A stretch of 45,482 nucleotides of DNA from JANPEF01 sp031413115. GTDB taxonomy: Bacteria; Eisenbacteria; RBG-16-71-46; DASYSL01. This document shows positions 15,718 to 23,975 of this stretch, piece by piece. Numbering within the stretch: position 1 is the stretch's first letter; each line of letters opens with the position of its first letter. Location of the stretch: positions 1 through 45,482 of the forward strand of contig JANOEH010000059.1 in the NCBI GenBank assembly GCA_031413115.1, given 5' to 3'. A program made the position numbers and the translations under genes. The notes beneath the pieces were generated by a model, which saw only the letters and a list, made by a program, of their open reading frames with translations, was not told the DNA's origin and ran no database searches.

Positions 15718-16356
15718 TTATGCCTTGGCGCGGAACTTGATCGAGCAGCCCAGCGCCTTCGTCTGCGCGGTCGCCACCGACTTGCCGGTAGCCACGGCCG
15801 TGATCGCGTCCTCAAGGTAGGGCTTCGTCACCTTCGCTGCGTCGTCGGCGTTGTCGTCGATCGCGCCGTGGTAGACGAGCGCGCCGGAGGCGTCGAACAG
15901 GAACACCTCGGGCGTGCGGCTGGCGCCGAACGCTCGGGCGACGTCGCTGGTGCGGTCCATCGCGTAAGCGAACTTCATGCCCAGCTTCTTCGCCCGCGCC
16001 TGCATGACGTCGTAGCCGTCCTCCTTGTTGCGCTGAGGGTCGTTCGAGTTGATGGCCACGACGCCGATGCCGCGCTTGATCGCGTCATTGCCGATCTTCG
16101 CCGCGCGGGTTTCCCACTTCTTGGCCCAGGGGCAGGCGTTGCAGGTGAAGATCACCAGCGTGCCCTGCTTGCCCTTCGCCGACGCGATCGACATCTCCTT
16201 GCCGTCGACGTTCTTCAGCCTGGCGTCCGCCATCGGGATCGCGGTCCCGAGCGCGATCGGCGTGGGCGCCGGCGCACTCTGCGCCCGGGCGGGGGAGACA
16301 GAAACTGCGGCCAGCGCCACCATGGCAGCGAGAGCGGCGAGGGGACGAGCGAACAT
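15718..16356 (-). CDS. Periplasmic thioredoxin-fold redoxin with CxxC
   Basis: 212 residues. A signal peptide (residues 1-25, ending SPARA) precedes an AhpC/TSA-like thioredoxin fold. The active site is TCNACPW (Cys72, Cys75), the motif of the 'FxCNxCPw' redoxin family, followed by 'GVVAINSNDPQRNKEDGYD' and the cis-Pro segment SRTPEVFLFD. A Cys near the C-terminus (KALGCSIKF) may matter for metal or redox chemistry. It is probably a thiol-disulfide protein facing the periplasm. ATG 16356 has GGAGG upstream. It lies 26 bases after the TlpA-like gene, so both are probably co-transcribed. Confidence 0.88.
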   Translation of the reverse strand: MFARPLAALAAMVALAAVSVSPARAQSAPAPTPIALGTAIPMADARLKNVDGKEMSIASAKGKQGTLVIFTCNACPWAKKWETRAAKIGNDAIKRGIGVVAINSNDPQRNKEDGYDVMQARAKKLGMKFAYAMDRTSDVARAFGASRTPEVFLFDASGALVYHGAIDDNADDAAKVTKPYLEDAITAVATGKSVATAQTKALGCSIKFRAKA

Positions 16357-16382
16357 GGAGGGCCTCCGAAAGTGGGGGTGCG

Positions 16383-16955
16383 TCAGTTGCCGGATGCGAG
16401 AACCGGGAGGACACGGGCGCGCAGCGAGTCGTATGACGCCTTGCCCTCCCACGAGCGGACCCGCCGACCTGCTCCATCGTAGAGGAAGGACCCGGGGAGT
16501 GCGCCAGACCAGGATGGGTCGAGAGTGTCAATAAATTGCATGTCGTCGCCGGTCTTGAGGTACGCGGGGCCGCCGACGCCCTGTTCGGCGAGGTACGACT
16601 TCGCGTTCGGCAGGTCGTCCGCGAAGTCGGCCGAGACGAAGATCACGCGGAAGCCCTGATCCGCCAGCTCTCGATCGAGCCGTACCAGGTCGGGGAACTC
16701 TTCGCGGCACGGCTGGCACCAACTGGCCCAGACGTTGACCAGCGTGACCTTCGCGCCACCGGCGTGCACGGCCGCGACGAGCGCAGGGCCGTCGACCACG
16801 GTGAACGTGATCGACGCGGTGTCGACGGGGGCGGGGGAAGGGACCGCGCGGGCGGGGGCGTCGGCCCGGCGTGGCTCGCCCGAGCAGCCGGCGAAGAGCG
16901 TGAGGGGCAGGAGAGAGGCAAGGATCAGCAAAGTGCATTGTCTGAATATACTCAT
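16383..16955 (-). CDS. TlpA/ResA-like thioredoxin lipoprotein
   Basis: 190 residues. The N-terminus is a lipoprotein signal (hydrophobic to LFAGC, lipid-bearing Cys24), then a short Pro/Ala linker and a thioredoxin fold with WASWCQPC (Cys80, Cys83) and cis-Pro in GALPGSFLYD. TlpA/ResA proteins reduce disulfides outside the cytoplasmic membrane, often for cytochrome c or copper-site assembly; no such partner is here except the redoxin downstream. ATG 16955 is used, with a GGGGAG run about 10 bases upstream. The start overlaps the promoter of the divergent toxin-antitoxin genes. Confidence 0.87.
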   Translation of the reverse strand: MSIFRQCTLLILASLLPLTLFAGCSGEPRRADAPARAVPSPAPVDTASITFTVVDGPALVAAVHAGGAKVTLVNVWASWCQPCREEFPDLVRLDRELADQGFRVIFVSADFADDLPNAKSYLAEQGVGGPAYLKTGDDMQFIDTLDPSWSGALPGSFLYDGAGRRVRSWEGKASYDSLRARVLPVLASGN

Positions 16956-16966
16956 AGATGTATACT
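16938..16966 (+). promoter_or_regulatory. higBA promoter overlapping the tlpA start codon
   Basis: TTGTCT (16938-16943), a 17-base spacer and TATACT (16961-16966). The toxin ATG at 16973 is 6 bases past the -10, so the transcript would begin at the start codon. The word TATACTC occurs twice, at 16947-16953 and 16961-16967, and could form an autoregulatory operator. The element covers the first codons of the divergent TlpA gene. Confidence 0.65.
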
Positions 16967-16972
16967 CCCCCC

Positions 16973-17302
16973 ATGGCCGACAAGCCGGTTTTGTGGGTTG
17001 GTTCCTCGCGTCGAGACGTTCGGGCCTTCCCCCAGTCCGCTCGCCGTTTCGCCGGCTTTCAACTCCGGAGACTTCAGGCAGGCTTGTTGCCAACGGATTG
17101 GAAGCCCATGCCGAGCGTCGGCCCTGGCGTCCAGGAAATCCGGATCCACACCGCGACTGAACACCGGATCGTCTACATTGCACGCTTCTCGGAGGGAGTC
17201 TACGTGCTCCACGCATTCGAGAAAAGATCCCGGCGGACGCCGGACGCCGATCTGACACTGGCGAGGCGGCGGTTGTCCGAGCTGATCGCCGCGCGGCGCT
17301 AG
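16973..17302 (+). CDS. higB: HigB/RelE-like toxin (phage Gp49-like family)
   Basis: 109 residues, typical for this toxin family. The core 'VQEIRIHTATEHRIVYIARFSEGVYVLHAF' is followed by EKRSRRTPDADLTLARRRL, matching the Gp49-like/HigB pattern 'hahaF.KKt.ktP..ei..A..r'. Such toxins are ribosome-dependent mRNA endonucleases. It is paired with an XRE antitoxin 16 bases downstream in the toxin-first order of HigBA. No Shine-Dalgarno precedes ATG 16973 and the -10 is 6 bases away; an in-frame ATG at 16958 lies inside the promoter and is unlikely. GC content is lower than around it, which fits transfer. Confidence 0.88.
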   Translation: MADKPVLWVGSSRRDVRAFPQSARRFAGFQLRRLQAGLLPTDWKPMPSVGPGVQEIRIHTATEHRIVYIARFSEGVYVLHAFEKRSRRTPDADLTLARRRLSELIAARR

Positions 17303-17318
17303 GACGCAGGAGGAGATC

Positions 17319-17618
17319 ATGGGAGTGAAGATTCAGCGCTCTTCAGGAAACGTCTTCACGGATCTCGGGTTCGATCCGGAGGAATCCGAGAATCTGCGGA
17401 TCCGGGCGGACCTCATGATTCGGCTGGCGCTCCTGATCGAGAAGCGGGGGATGACGCAGGTGAGGGCCGCGCGGCTGCTCGGCGTGAGTCAGCCCCGCAT
17501 CAGCGATCTCGTCCGCGGCCGGATCGACCGCTTCAGCGTGGACTCGTTGATCGAGATGCTTGGTCATGCCGGGGCGAGGGTCACGGTCCAGGTTCGAGTC
17601 GCGCGCCAGGTCGCTTGA
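17319..17618 (+). CDS. higA: HigA-like XRE antitoxin
   Basis: 99 residues. After an N-terminal arm ('NVFTDLGFDPEESENLRIRA') comes a helix-turn-helix, 'MTQVRAARLLGVSQPRISDL', followed by 'RGRIDRFSVDSLIEMLGHAG', as in HTH_37/XRE antitoxins of HigBA systems. It would bind and neutralise the toxin and repress the shared promoter at 16938-16966. AGGAGG sits a few bases before ATG 17319. It is convergent with the MFS gene, with 4 bases between stops. Confidence 0.92.
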   Translation: MGVKIQRSSGNVFTDLGFDPEESENLRIRADLMIRLALLIEKRGMTQVRAARLLGVSQPRISDLVRGRIDRFSVDSLIEMLGHAGARVTVQVRVARQVA

Positions 17619-17622
17619 GCGA

Positions 17623-19026
17623 TCACCTGCCCTCCGCCGGCAACGGACAGGCCTGGGCGAGCAGCCGCTCGAGTTCCTCACGCCGCACGCCGCCCGGCCA
17701 GTGGCGCACGCGCACCGGTGAGCCCGCGGTCCAGTCGGCCTCGAGCACGGCGGCCCGGCCGACGAGCGACCGGTGCACCGCACCCCAGCTCGACTCGTCG
17801 AGCCCGGGCGCGTCGAGCAGCGTCTCGACCAGCGTGGCGGGATCGCGCAACAGGCGCAGCGACAGCCCCCACACGGCGATCGCGCCGGCCAGGACGAGCA
17901 GCGGCGCGCCGCGGCCGAGCGGAAGGATCAATCCCGACACCGCGCCGCCGATGAACGCGCCCGAGAACTGGACCATGTTGAAGACGCCCGCGGCGGTGCC
18001 CCGTGCACCGCGTCCGGTGTACAGCGTGAGCAGTGCGGCGAGCAGCGGCTCGATCGCGCCGAACCCGGCCACGAACACGGCGAGGAAGACGGTGGTCGGA
18101 CCGAGGTCGCGATGGAACGCGGCGAGCCCGACCAGGCCGACGACCATCGCCACGGCGGCAATCGCGAGCACGGTGCGGCGACGGGACGCGCGGTCGGCGA
18201 TGCGCGAGCTGAGCAGGAGCGAGCCCAGGCCCGCCAGCAGCGCGGGCGCGTAGACCTTCCACAGCGCGAGGTCGGCGACGCCGCGGTCCTTGAGCACGAA
18301 CGGCACGACGACAAACAGGCCCGTCACCGCCGCGTGCAGCACGAAGATGCCGCCGTCGAGCACGAGCAGGGAGCGGTCATGAAATAGCGAGCGCGCCTCG
18401 GCCCACGACCACGATCCCGGCGAACCCGGCCGGGCGCGATGCCCGCGCACCATGTGCGGCACGAGGCGCGTCGGCACCAGGACCTCGAACAGCAGCACGC
18501 CGACGATCGAAAGCACGGCCGCCGCGCCGAACACCGCGGGGACTCCGGCCTGCGCCGAGACGAGCGGGCCGAGGAGGAAGCCCGCGGCGAACGCGAAGCC
18601 GAGGATGAGGCCCAGGAGCGCCATGCCGCGCGTGCGCACCTCGTCGCGCGTGTGATCGCCGATCAACGCGATCATCGTCGAGGCCATCGCACCCACCCCC
18701 TGGATCAGGCGGCCCACGATCACGGCTCCGATCGAACCGGCCCACGCCACGACCGCCGAGCCGAGCGAGAAGATGAGCAGCGCGACGACGATGACCAGAC
18801 GCCGGCCGCGCAGGTCGCCGAGGATGCCGAGCGGGACCTGGAAGATCGCCTGGGTGAGCCCGTAGGCGCCGAGCGCGATACCGACCAGGAACGGGGTCGC
18901 GCCCGGCAGCCCGGCGGCCCAGGTGGCCATCAGCGGCAGGGCCATGTAGAGCCCGACCATGCGCAGGGCGTAGACGCCGCTGGTGCCGAGCACGATGCGC
19001 AGTTCGTCGCGGGAAAATGGGGCCAT
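17623..19026 (-). CDS. MFS transporter with cytoplasmic C-terminal domain (YajR-like)
   Basis: 467 residues with 12 hydrophobic helices in two halves. The motif-A-like loop after helix 2 reads GDLRGRRLVIV, and GRLIQGVGAM follows in helix 4. After the last helix about 70 soluble residues remain (from about 398), with alternating strands and helices (RAAVLEADW..., 'RVRHWPGGVRREELERLLA'). This matches the extra ferredoxin-like (YAM) domain of YajR-type drug/H+ antiporters. The substrate is unknown. ATG 19026 has no Shine-Dalgarno; TACAAT ends 5 bases before it, so translation is probably leaderless. It is divergent from mlaE. Confidence 0.87.
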   Translation of the reverse strand: MAPFSRDELRIVLGTSGVYALRMVGLYMALPLMATWAAGLPGATPFLVGIALGAYGLTQAIFQVPLGILGDLRGRRLVIVVALLIFSLGSAVVAWAGSIGAVIVGRLIQGVGAMASTMIALIGDHTRDEVRTRGMALLGLILGFAFAAGFLLGPLVSAQAGVPAVFGAAAVLSIVGVLLFEVLVPTRLVPHMVRGHRARPGSPGSWSWAEARSLFHDRSLLVLDGGIFVLHAAVTGLFVVVPFVLKDRGVADLALWKVYAPALLAGLGSLLLSSRIADRASRRRTVLAIAAVAMVVGLVGLAAFHRDLGPTTVFLAVFVAGFGAIEPLLAALLTLYTGRGARGTAAGVFNMVQFSGAFIGGAVSGLILPLGRGAPLLVLAGAIAVWGLSLRLLRDPATLVETLLDAPGLDESSWGAVHRSLVGRAAVLEADWTAGSPVRVRHWPGGVRREELERLLAQACPLPAEGR

Positions 19027-19031
19027 GCCGC

Positions 19032-19037
19032 ATTGTA
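19032..19037 (-). promoter_or_regulatory. -10 element of MFS gene, adjacent to start codon
   Basis: TACAAT on the minus strand, preceded by GGG, with 5 bases between it and ATG 19026. It is one mismatch from the TATAAT consensus. No clear -35 was found at 17-18 bases. Confidence 0.5.
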
Positions 19038-19043
19038 CCCGGC

Positions 19044-19073
19044 TTGCCGCCCGACGGGCGCGGTCGGTATGAT
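19044..19073 (+). promoter_or_regulatory. Promoter of mlaEFD operon
   Basis: TTGCCG (19044-19049), an 18-base spacer and TATGAT (19068-19073). Transcription would begin near 19080, about 70 bases before mlaE. It overlaps the divergent MFS promoter region, so the two may compete. Confidence 0.55.
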
Positions 19074-19151
19074 GCCGGTTCCTCGCGGTGGATCGCCCGG
19101 CACGATGCAGGGCGGCCTCGCCTCACCCACGCAGCGGCGGGAAGGGCCCGG

Positions 19152-19937
19152 ATGCTCGGTTTCCTCGGCGGTCTCCTCGGCAGCTTCGCGCGGTTCCTCG
19201 CGGGGCTCCAGGAGCTGACGTTGTTCTCGGCGCGGGTCTTCCGATCCTGCTTCCGGGGGCCGTTCTACTGGCGCGACGTCTACGAGCAGGCCTACGTGGC
19301 GGGTGTGGGGTCCATGCACCTGGCGCTCATCTCGGCTTTCTTCGCCGGACAGGCGCTGGGCCTGCAGTTCGCGCGTCAGCTCGCCGAGACGGGGACGGTG
19401 ACCCTGCTCGGCACGCTGATGACCATCGCGGTCGTTCGCGCGCTGGGGCCCGACCTGATCGGCCTGGTCGTCGCGGCGCGCATGGCCTCGGGCTACACCG
19501 CCGAGATCGGCGCCATGAAGAGCGCCAACCAGATCGATGCGCTGGTCGCCTTCGGCACCGATCCGATCAAGAAGCTGGTGGTGCCGCGCGTCCTGGCAAT
19601 GTTCATCATGCTGCCGCTGCTCGTCATCCTGGGGGACGCGGTCGCCCTGATCGGCGGTGCGATCATGGCCAAGTACGTGGCGCACGTTTCGCTGAGCCTG
19701 TACTGGAGCCAGGCGTCGCGCGCCATGACGTTCGGCACCATCTTGATCGGCGTGGTCAAGCCCGCGGTGTTCGCGCTCCTGATCTCGCTGATCGGCTGTT
19801 GGAAGGGTTTCACCAGCTCGGGCGGCACGCGCGGCGTGGGCAGCTCCACGACCGAGTCGGTGACCATCGTCTCGGTGATGCTGCTGATCACGGACTTCAT
19901 GCTGACGCGCGTGCTGTTCGCGCTGTTGCGCTGGTGA
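19152..19937 (+). CDS. mlaE: MlaE-family ABC permease (phospholipid transport)
   Basis: 261 residues with about five to six membrane helices. Family hallmarks are the N-terminal amphipathic interfacial helix (FLAGLQELTLFSARVFR), 'AGQALGLQFARQLAETGT' and the cytoplasmic coupling region 'GYTAEIGAMKSANQIDAL' followed by 'KLVVPRVLAMFIMLPLLV'. MlaE forms the inner-membrane core of the MlaFEDB complex, which moves phospholipids between inner and outer membranes. Here it is followed by the ATPase (16 bases) and the MCE protein; no mlaB or mlaC is adjacent. ATG 19152 is the start that gives the normal N-terminus. Confidence 0.94.
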   Translation: MLGFLGGLLGSFARFLAGLQELTLFSARVFRSCFRGPFYWRDVYEQAYVAGVGSMHLALISAFFAGQALGLQFARQLAETGTVTLLGTLMTIAVVRALGPDLIGLVVAARMASGYTAEIGAMKSANQIDALVAFGTDPIKKLVVPRVLAMFIMLPLLVILGDAVALIGGAIMAKYVAHVSLSLYWSQASRAMTFGTILIGVVKPAVFALLISLIGCWKGFTSSGGTRGVGSSTTESVTIVSVMLLITDFMLTRVLFALLRW

Positions 19938-19953
19938 GGCGGGAGGTGAGGGC

Positions 19954-20757
19954 ATGATCCGCTTCGACCACGTGCACTACTCGATCGGCGGCCGGAAGAT
20001 CCTCGAGGACGTCTCGTTCGACGTGCAGAAGGGGACGACGAAGATCATCCTCGGGCCGTCCGGCATCGGCAAGAGCACGGCGCTGCGACTGATCCTTGGG
20101 CTCGTCCGGCCGGACAGCGGGGACATTCTCATCGACGGCCGGAGCGTGGTGAAAGCGAACCGCGAGGAGCTCGACGGCATCCGGCAGGAAATCGGCATGG
20201 TGTTCCAGGACGGGGCGCTGTTCGACTCGCAGACCGTGGGGGAGAACGTGGGTTACTGGCGCCTCGAGAACTCGAAGCAGACCGACGACGAGATCGAGGC
20301 GGTCGTGCGCGAGAAGCTGACGCTGGTCGGGCTCGATCCGGACCTGATCGACTCGATGCCCGACGAACTGTCGATCGGCATGCAGCGCCGCGTCGCGATC
20401 GCCCGCGCGCTGGCCTCGGGGCATCCCAAGATCATCCTCTACGACGAGCCCACGACCGGCCTCGATCCGAACTCGCTGGAACTGGTCACCGACGCGATCC
20501 TGCGCCTGCGCGACGAGCTGGGCATGACCTCGATCGTGGTCACGCACCAGCTTACCGACGCCCTCAAGGTGGGCAGCGACTACCTGTTCCTGTTCGACCG
20601 AGGCGTGCAGTTCGAGGGTGATGCCCGGGCACTCGCGGCCAGTGACGATCCGAAGTTGCGCCAGTTCCTCGACCCGTTCCGCAAGAGCCTGGCCGAAGCC
20701 GCCGAGAACTTCGGCGTGGGTCGCGCCGGTGAAGCCACGAGGGTTCAGACGCCATGA
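19954..20757 (+). CDS. mlaF: MlaF-family ABC ATPase
   Basis: 267 residues, the nucleotide-binding subunit for the MlaE permease. Walker A is GPSGIGKST (34-42), Walker B is IILYDEP (Asp164, Glu165), followed by TTGLDP, with a switch His in VVTHQL. The signature motif is LSIGM (139-143), where MlaF proteins normally have LSGGM; Ile replaces the first Gly. The following QRRVAIARAL is normal. GGGAGG precedes ATG 19954. The stop overlaps the MCE gene start (ATGA), suggesting coupling. Confidence 0.95.
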   Translation: MIRFDHVHYSIGGRKILEDVSFDVQKGTTKIILGPSGIGKSTALRLILGLVRPDSGDILIDGRSVVKANREELDGIRQEIGMVFQDGALFDSQTVGENVGYWRLENSKQTDDEIEAVVREKLTLVGLDPDLIDSMPDELSIGMQRRVAIARALASGHPKIILYDEPTTGLDPNSLELVTDAILRLRDELGMTSIVVTHQLTDALKVGSDYLFLFDRGVQFEGDARALAASDDPKLRQFLDPFRKSLAEAAENFGVGRAGEATRVQTP

Positions 20758-21686
20758 AACGATCCGGAGACATCCGCTGGGGCGAGCTCCGACTCGGCCT
20801 GTTCATCTTCGTCGCGCTCGCCGTGTTCCTGTGGGCGTCGATCCAGGGCGGCACGACCCTGTTCAAGAAGCAGTACGAGCTGCAGTCCGAGTTCCCCAAC
20901 GTGCAGGGCGTGGTCGCCGGAGCACCCGTGTGGTTCCAGGGCGTCGAGGTGGGCACCGTCAAGACGCTCGACTTCGTCGCCTCGGGCGACTCGTCGAAGG
21001 TGCGGATCACGTTCACGGTCAACGACCGGGTGTGGCCGCTCATCCGGGAAGACTCGAAGGTGAAGATCCAGGCGCTCAACCTGTTCGGCGAGAAGTTCAT
21101 GGAGGTGACGTCCGGCTCGCGCACGGCCGCGCCGGTGAAGGAAGGGGCGATGCTCGGCTCCGAGCGCCCGACCGACGTGACCCAGCTGATGGCCCGCGGC
21201 GAGGGCATCGTCGACGACCTCGCGCAGACGGCGAAGGACCTGAAGGAGCTCTCGGCAAAGGTGCGCCGGGGCGAGGGCACGTTGGGCAAGCTGGCCACGT
21301 CCGACGAGCTGTACGCGAACCTCAACTCGACCATCGCCCAGGTCCGCGGGCTGACGTTCAGCCTGGACAGGAGCCAGGTGCAGATGAGCCGCTCGCTCAC
21401 CGCCAGCGCCAACTCGCTCGACAGCGTGATGACGCTGATCCACTCGGGCGACGGCACGCTCGGCAAGATGGCCCGCGACCCGGCGCTGTACGACAACCTG
21501 AGCCGGGCGAGCGGACGGGTCGACTCGACGCTGGCGCGGGTCGAGCGCGGCGAGGGGAGCCTCGGGCGGCTGACCAAGGACGATGCGGCGGCGGTGAACC
21601 TGGAGAGGAGCCTCGACCAGTTGAACAAGCTGCTGGCCGACCTGCAGGCCAACCCCAAGAAGTACTTCAAGTTCAGCGTGTTCTGA
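20754..21686 (+). CDS. mlaD: MlaD-family MCE protein with repeated GEGTLGKL tail
   Basis: 310 residues: a short cytoplasmic start, one transmembrane helix (LGLFIFVALAVFLWAS, about 14-29), one MCE domain (about 37-125, including GVVAGAPVWFQGVEVGTV and 'INLFGEKFMEV'-type strand), then a helical tail. The tail carries three copies of a G(E/D)G(T/S)LG(K/R)(L/M) unit, starting near residues 173, 232 and 266, each followed by an acidic/aromatic helix. The MCE domain would form the hexameric lipid ring and the tail could extend a tunnel toward the outer membrane. It is translationally coupled to mlaF. Confidence 0.93.
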   Translation: MKRSGDIRWGELRLGLFIFVALAVFLWASIQGGTTLFKKQYELQSEFPNVQGVVAGAPVWFQGVEVGTVKTLDFVASGDSSKVRITFTVNDRVWPLIREDSKVKIQALNLFGEKFMEVTSGSRTAAPVKEGAMLGSERPTDVTQLMARGEGIVDDLAQTAKDLKELSAKVRRGEGTLGKLATSDELYANLNSTIAQVRGLTFSLDRSQVQMSRSLTASANSLDSVMTLIHSGDGTLGKMARDPALYDNLSRASGRVDSTLARVERGEGSLGRLTKDDAAAVNLERSLDQLNKLLADLQANPKKYFKFSVF

Positions 21687-21874
21687 TCGCCTTTGCCGCC
21701 TCCGGCGACGACTCCAGCCGGGCAGGGGCCCCGCGCCCCGTTGCAACATGCACGGCCGCCGCCGGGCCTTCCCCTGCAGTTCGTTCGCGACCCCCGCCGA
21801 TATCGATCGGGTATACTTGCCCTACCTCAGACCACGGCCTGGAGCCGCGGCCCGACAGGGCGCGCGGGGATGTC

Positions 21875-23755
21875 ATGTCCTTTCCAGCCGAGCACGGCGA
21901 CCGGGAGCCCCACTCCCTCTCGCCCGAACAACTCGAAGCATGGCGTCGGCGGTCGGCCCGCAACCGGGTCCGGTCCGTCGAGGCGCAGGCCCCCCGTGTG
22001 TTCATCCTGACGGTGGCAATCGTGTTGATCGTCTGGCTTGCCTTCATGCTGTCGACCGCGCTCTCGACCGTGGGCGGAAACCTGCCCGGCTTGACGGCTT
22101 CGGCCGCCGAGGCGGCGACGCCGCTCCTGTGCGCCACGCCGCAGTGCGCGCCCGCCGCGATCCAGGACTACGAGTACTCCACTCCGGCGAACACGTGGGC
22201 CGTCGTCGGTGCGCGCTCCGCCTCGAGCCTGGCCGATCCGGACGTCTGCATCTTCGACGACGCGGGCATGACCCAGCCGCGCGCGTGCTCCTCGATCACC
22301 GACCAGGGCGGCGTCGACTTTGCCGTCGTCGATTACCACCACACCGCCGCCGGCACCGATTACGTGCGCGTCTCGCGCACGGGCGCCAGCGGCGACGTGT
22401 GCGCGACGCTCGACTGCGGCGCGACGACATTGGTCCTCAACGGCTCGGCCATCACGACCTCCTGGACGGGGAACAGCGTCGTGCGCTCGTTCAACCTGCC
22501 GGTCGGTTCGGGCCGCTACCGCGTGGGCGTCGTCGTCACCACCGGCACCGCCGACCTGGGGCTGGCCGTCTTCGACTCGGATGGGCAGGCCGGCTACGCG
22601 GCCGGCCGCAGCGGCGCCATCGCCGAGGCCGATGCGAACGGCGGGGGCCAGGGCGAGGGGATCTATTTCGCGTCGACGTCATCCGACACCCTGGGGTTGG
22701 TCGTGTGGTCGAACACGCCGGGGGGCACCGCGACCTATCGCATCGAGTTACGCTCGGTCGACGGGCTGACCGCGAACTCGACGCTCAACAAGGGTGGCGC
22801 CGCGCAGGCTGACTTCCTCTACGCGCCCACGGGCACGCGCGGCTGGTCGGTGCTGGGCCTCAAGCCGGGGACCGGCAACCCGCCGCCGGATGCCGACATC
22901 AAGATCTACACGCGGCCCGACTACATCACGCAGCTCGCGCGCTCGAGCGCCGAGAGCGGAATCGTCGACTTCATCGTCGCCAACTACGCGAACGTGGCCG
23001 AGGATACCGCGGCCGTGCTGATGATCTCGCTGGGCCCGATCGGCGGCTACAAGATCGAGTGGACCTACGGCATGCCCGAGCTGATCGCCGACACCGACAC
23101 GCCGCTGGCGATGGGCTCGCACGTCGGCGTGGCATGGACGATGGGGATGGTGGCCGGCGTCGAGTACTTCTGGAAGTTCACGCCCAACCCGGGAACGAAG
23201 GGCGACGCGTCGATGTCGGTCTACGGGCCGCGCACGAGCGAGCCCGCGTTCACCTACGGCACGCGCGCCGACTCGCTCGCGGGCTCCGACATCTGGGGCG
23301 AGAGCGTGACCGGCTGGGCGGGTGAGAATGGCGTCGAGGAGTTCTCGATGACACCGCAGCTCACGGGCGAGCACCTGCTGTACGTCTACCAGAAGGGCTC
23401 GCAGAGCGTGACGGGAACGCTGCGCGTCGATGCGCCTTCGCTCGTGGGCGTGGGCGAGGGCGGCGGCCGCCTCGCCTTCGCGCGACCGCGGCCGTCGCCG
23501 TCGGGGGCGGGACAGAGTGTGCGCTTCAGCTTCGACATGCCCGTCGGCGGCGGCGCGACGCGCCTGGTGATCTACAACGCCGCGGGTCGCGCGGTGTGCA
23601 CGCTGGTCGACGCGGCCTTGCCGGCCGGGCCGGCGGGCGTGACGTGGGACGGGCGGGGTGCCTCGGGTGCGGCAGCCGCGCCCGGGATGTACTTCGCGCG
23701 GCTCGAGCGCAGCGGGGTGGTGACGGAGGTCCGGCGGTTCGTGCGGCTGGATTGA
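21875..23755 (+). CDS. Large surface/secreted protein with C-terminal FlgD-Ig-like domain
   Basis: 626 residues. About 60 cytoplasmic residues with many Arg precede one transmembrane or signal-anchor helix (VFILTVAIVLIVWLAFML). The exterior part is built of beta-rich, Gly/Thr/Asp-rich units; two early blocks resemble each other (each with a Cys-containing strand, and 'GVDFAVVDYHH' echoed later by 'GIVDFIVANYAN'). The last about 85 residues are a FlgD-Ig-like domain ending YFARLERSGVVTEVRRF. The same ending type is seen in two other proteins of this window, so it may be a sorting or anchoring signal. ATG 21875 has weak GGGGA upstream, and TATACT lies at 21813-21818. Function unknown. Confidence 0.8.
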   Translation: MSFPAEHGDREPHSLSPEQLEAWRRRSARNRVRSVEAQAPRVFILTVAIVLIVWLAFMLSTALSTVGGNLPGLTASAAEAATPLLCATPQCAPAAIQDYEYSTPANTWAVVGARSASSLADPDVCIFDDAGMTQPRACSSITDQGGVDFAVVDYHHTAAGTDYVRVSRTGASGDVCATLDCGATTLVLNGSAITTSWTGNSVVRSFNLPVGSGRYRVGVVVTTGTADLGLAVFDSDGQAGYAAGRSGAIAEADANGGGQGEGIYFASTSSDTLGLVVWSNTPGGTATYRIELRSVDGLTANSTLNKGGAAQADFLYAPTGTRGWSVLGLKPGTGNPPPDADIKIYTRPDYITQLARSSAESGIVDFIVANYANVAEDTAAVLMISLGPIGGYKIEWTYGMPELIADTDTPLAMGSHVGVAWTMGMVAGVEYFWKFTPNPGTKGDASMSVYGPRTSEPAFTYGTRADSLAGSDIWGESVTGWAGENGVEEFSMTPQLTGEHLLYVYQKGSQSVTGTLRVDAPSLVGVGEGGGRLAFARPRPSPSGAGQSVRFSFDMPVGGGATRLVIYNAAGRAVCTLVDAALPAGPAGVTWDGRGASGAAAAPGMYFARLERSGVVTEVRRFVRLD

Positions 23756-23900
23756 GGCGGGCGCCGGGCTCGCTCGGTCAAGCTCTCGTCAAGCCCGCCG
23801 GCCCCTGAAAATCTCCGGAACCCTCCCCGGGAACCGTGGTATTACCCGGCAGGGAGCAGAACCAGGCAGCACCTCCAGAACCTCCATTCGGGCGACGCAC

Positions 23901-23934
23901 AGCAGGGGGGCCTTCACCGGCCCCCTTTGCTGTT
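23901..23934 (+). terminator. Intrinsic terminator-like hairpin
   Basis: GGGGGCC (23906-23912) pairs with GGCCCCC (23919-23925), and the stem extends outward through AGCA (23901-23904) and TGCT (23928-23931) around small bulges; GTTT follows. It lies 146 bases past the stop at 23755 and 42 bases before the next start. The 145 bases before it hold no gene that I can see; a small RNA ending at this hairpin is possible but unsupported. Confidence 0.6.
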
Positions 23935-23975
23935 TCGGTGGTCCACGGGGTACCGAACGTGGCAGACTGCGCCCC

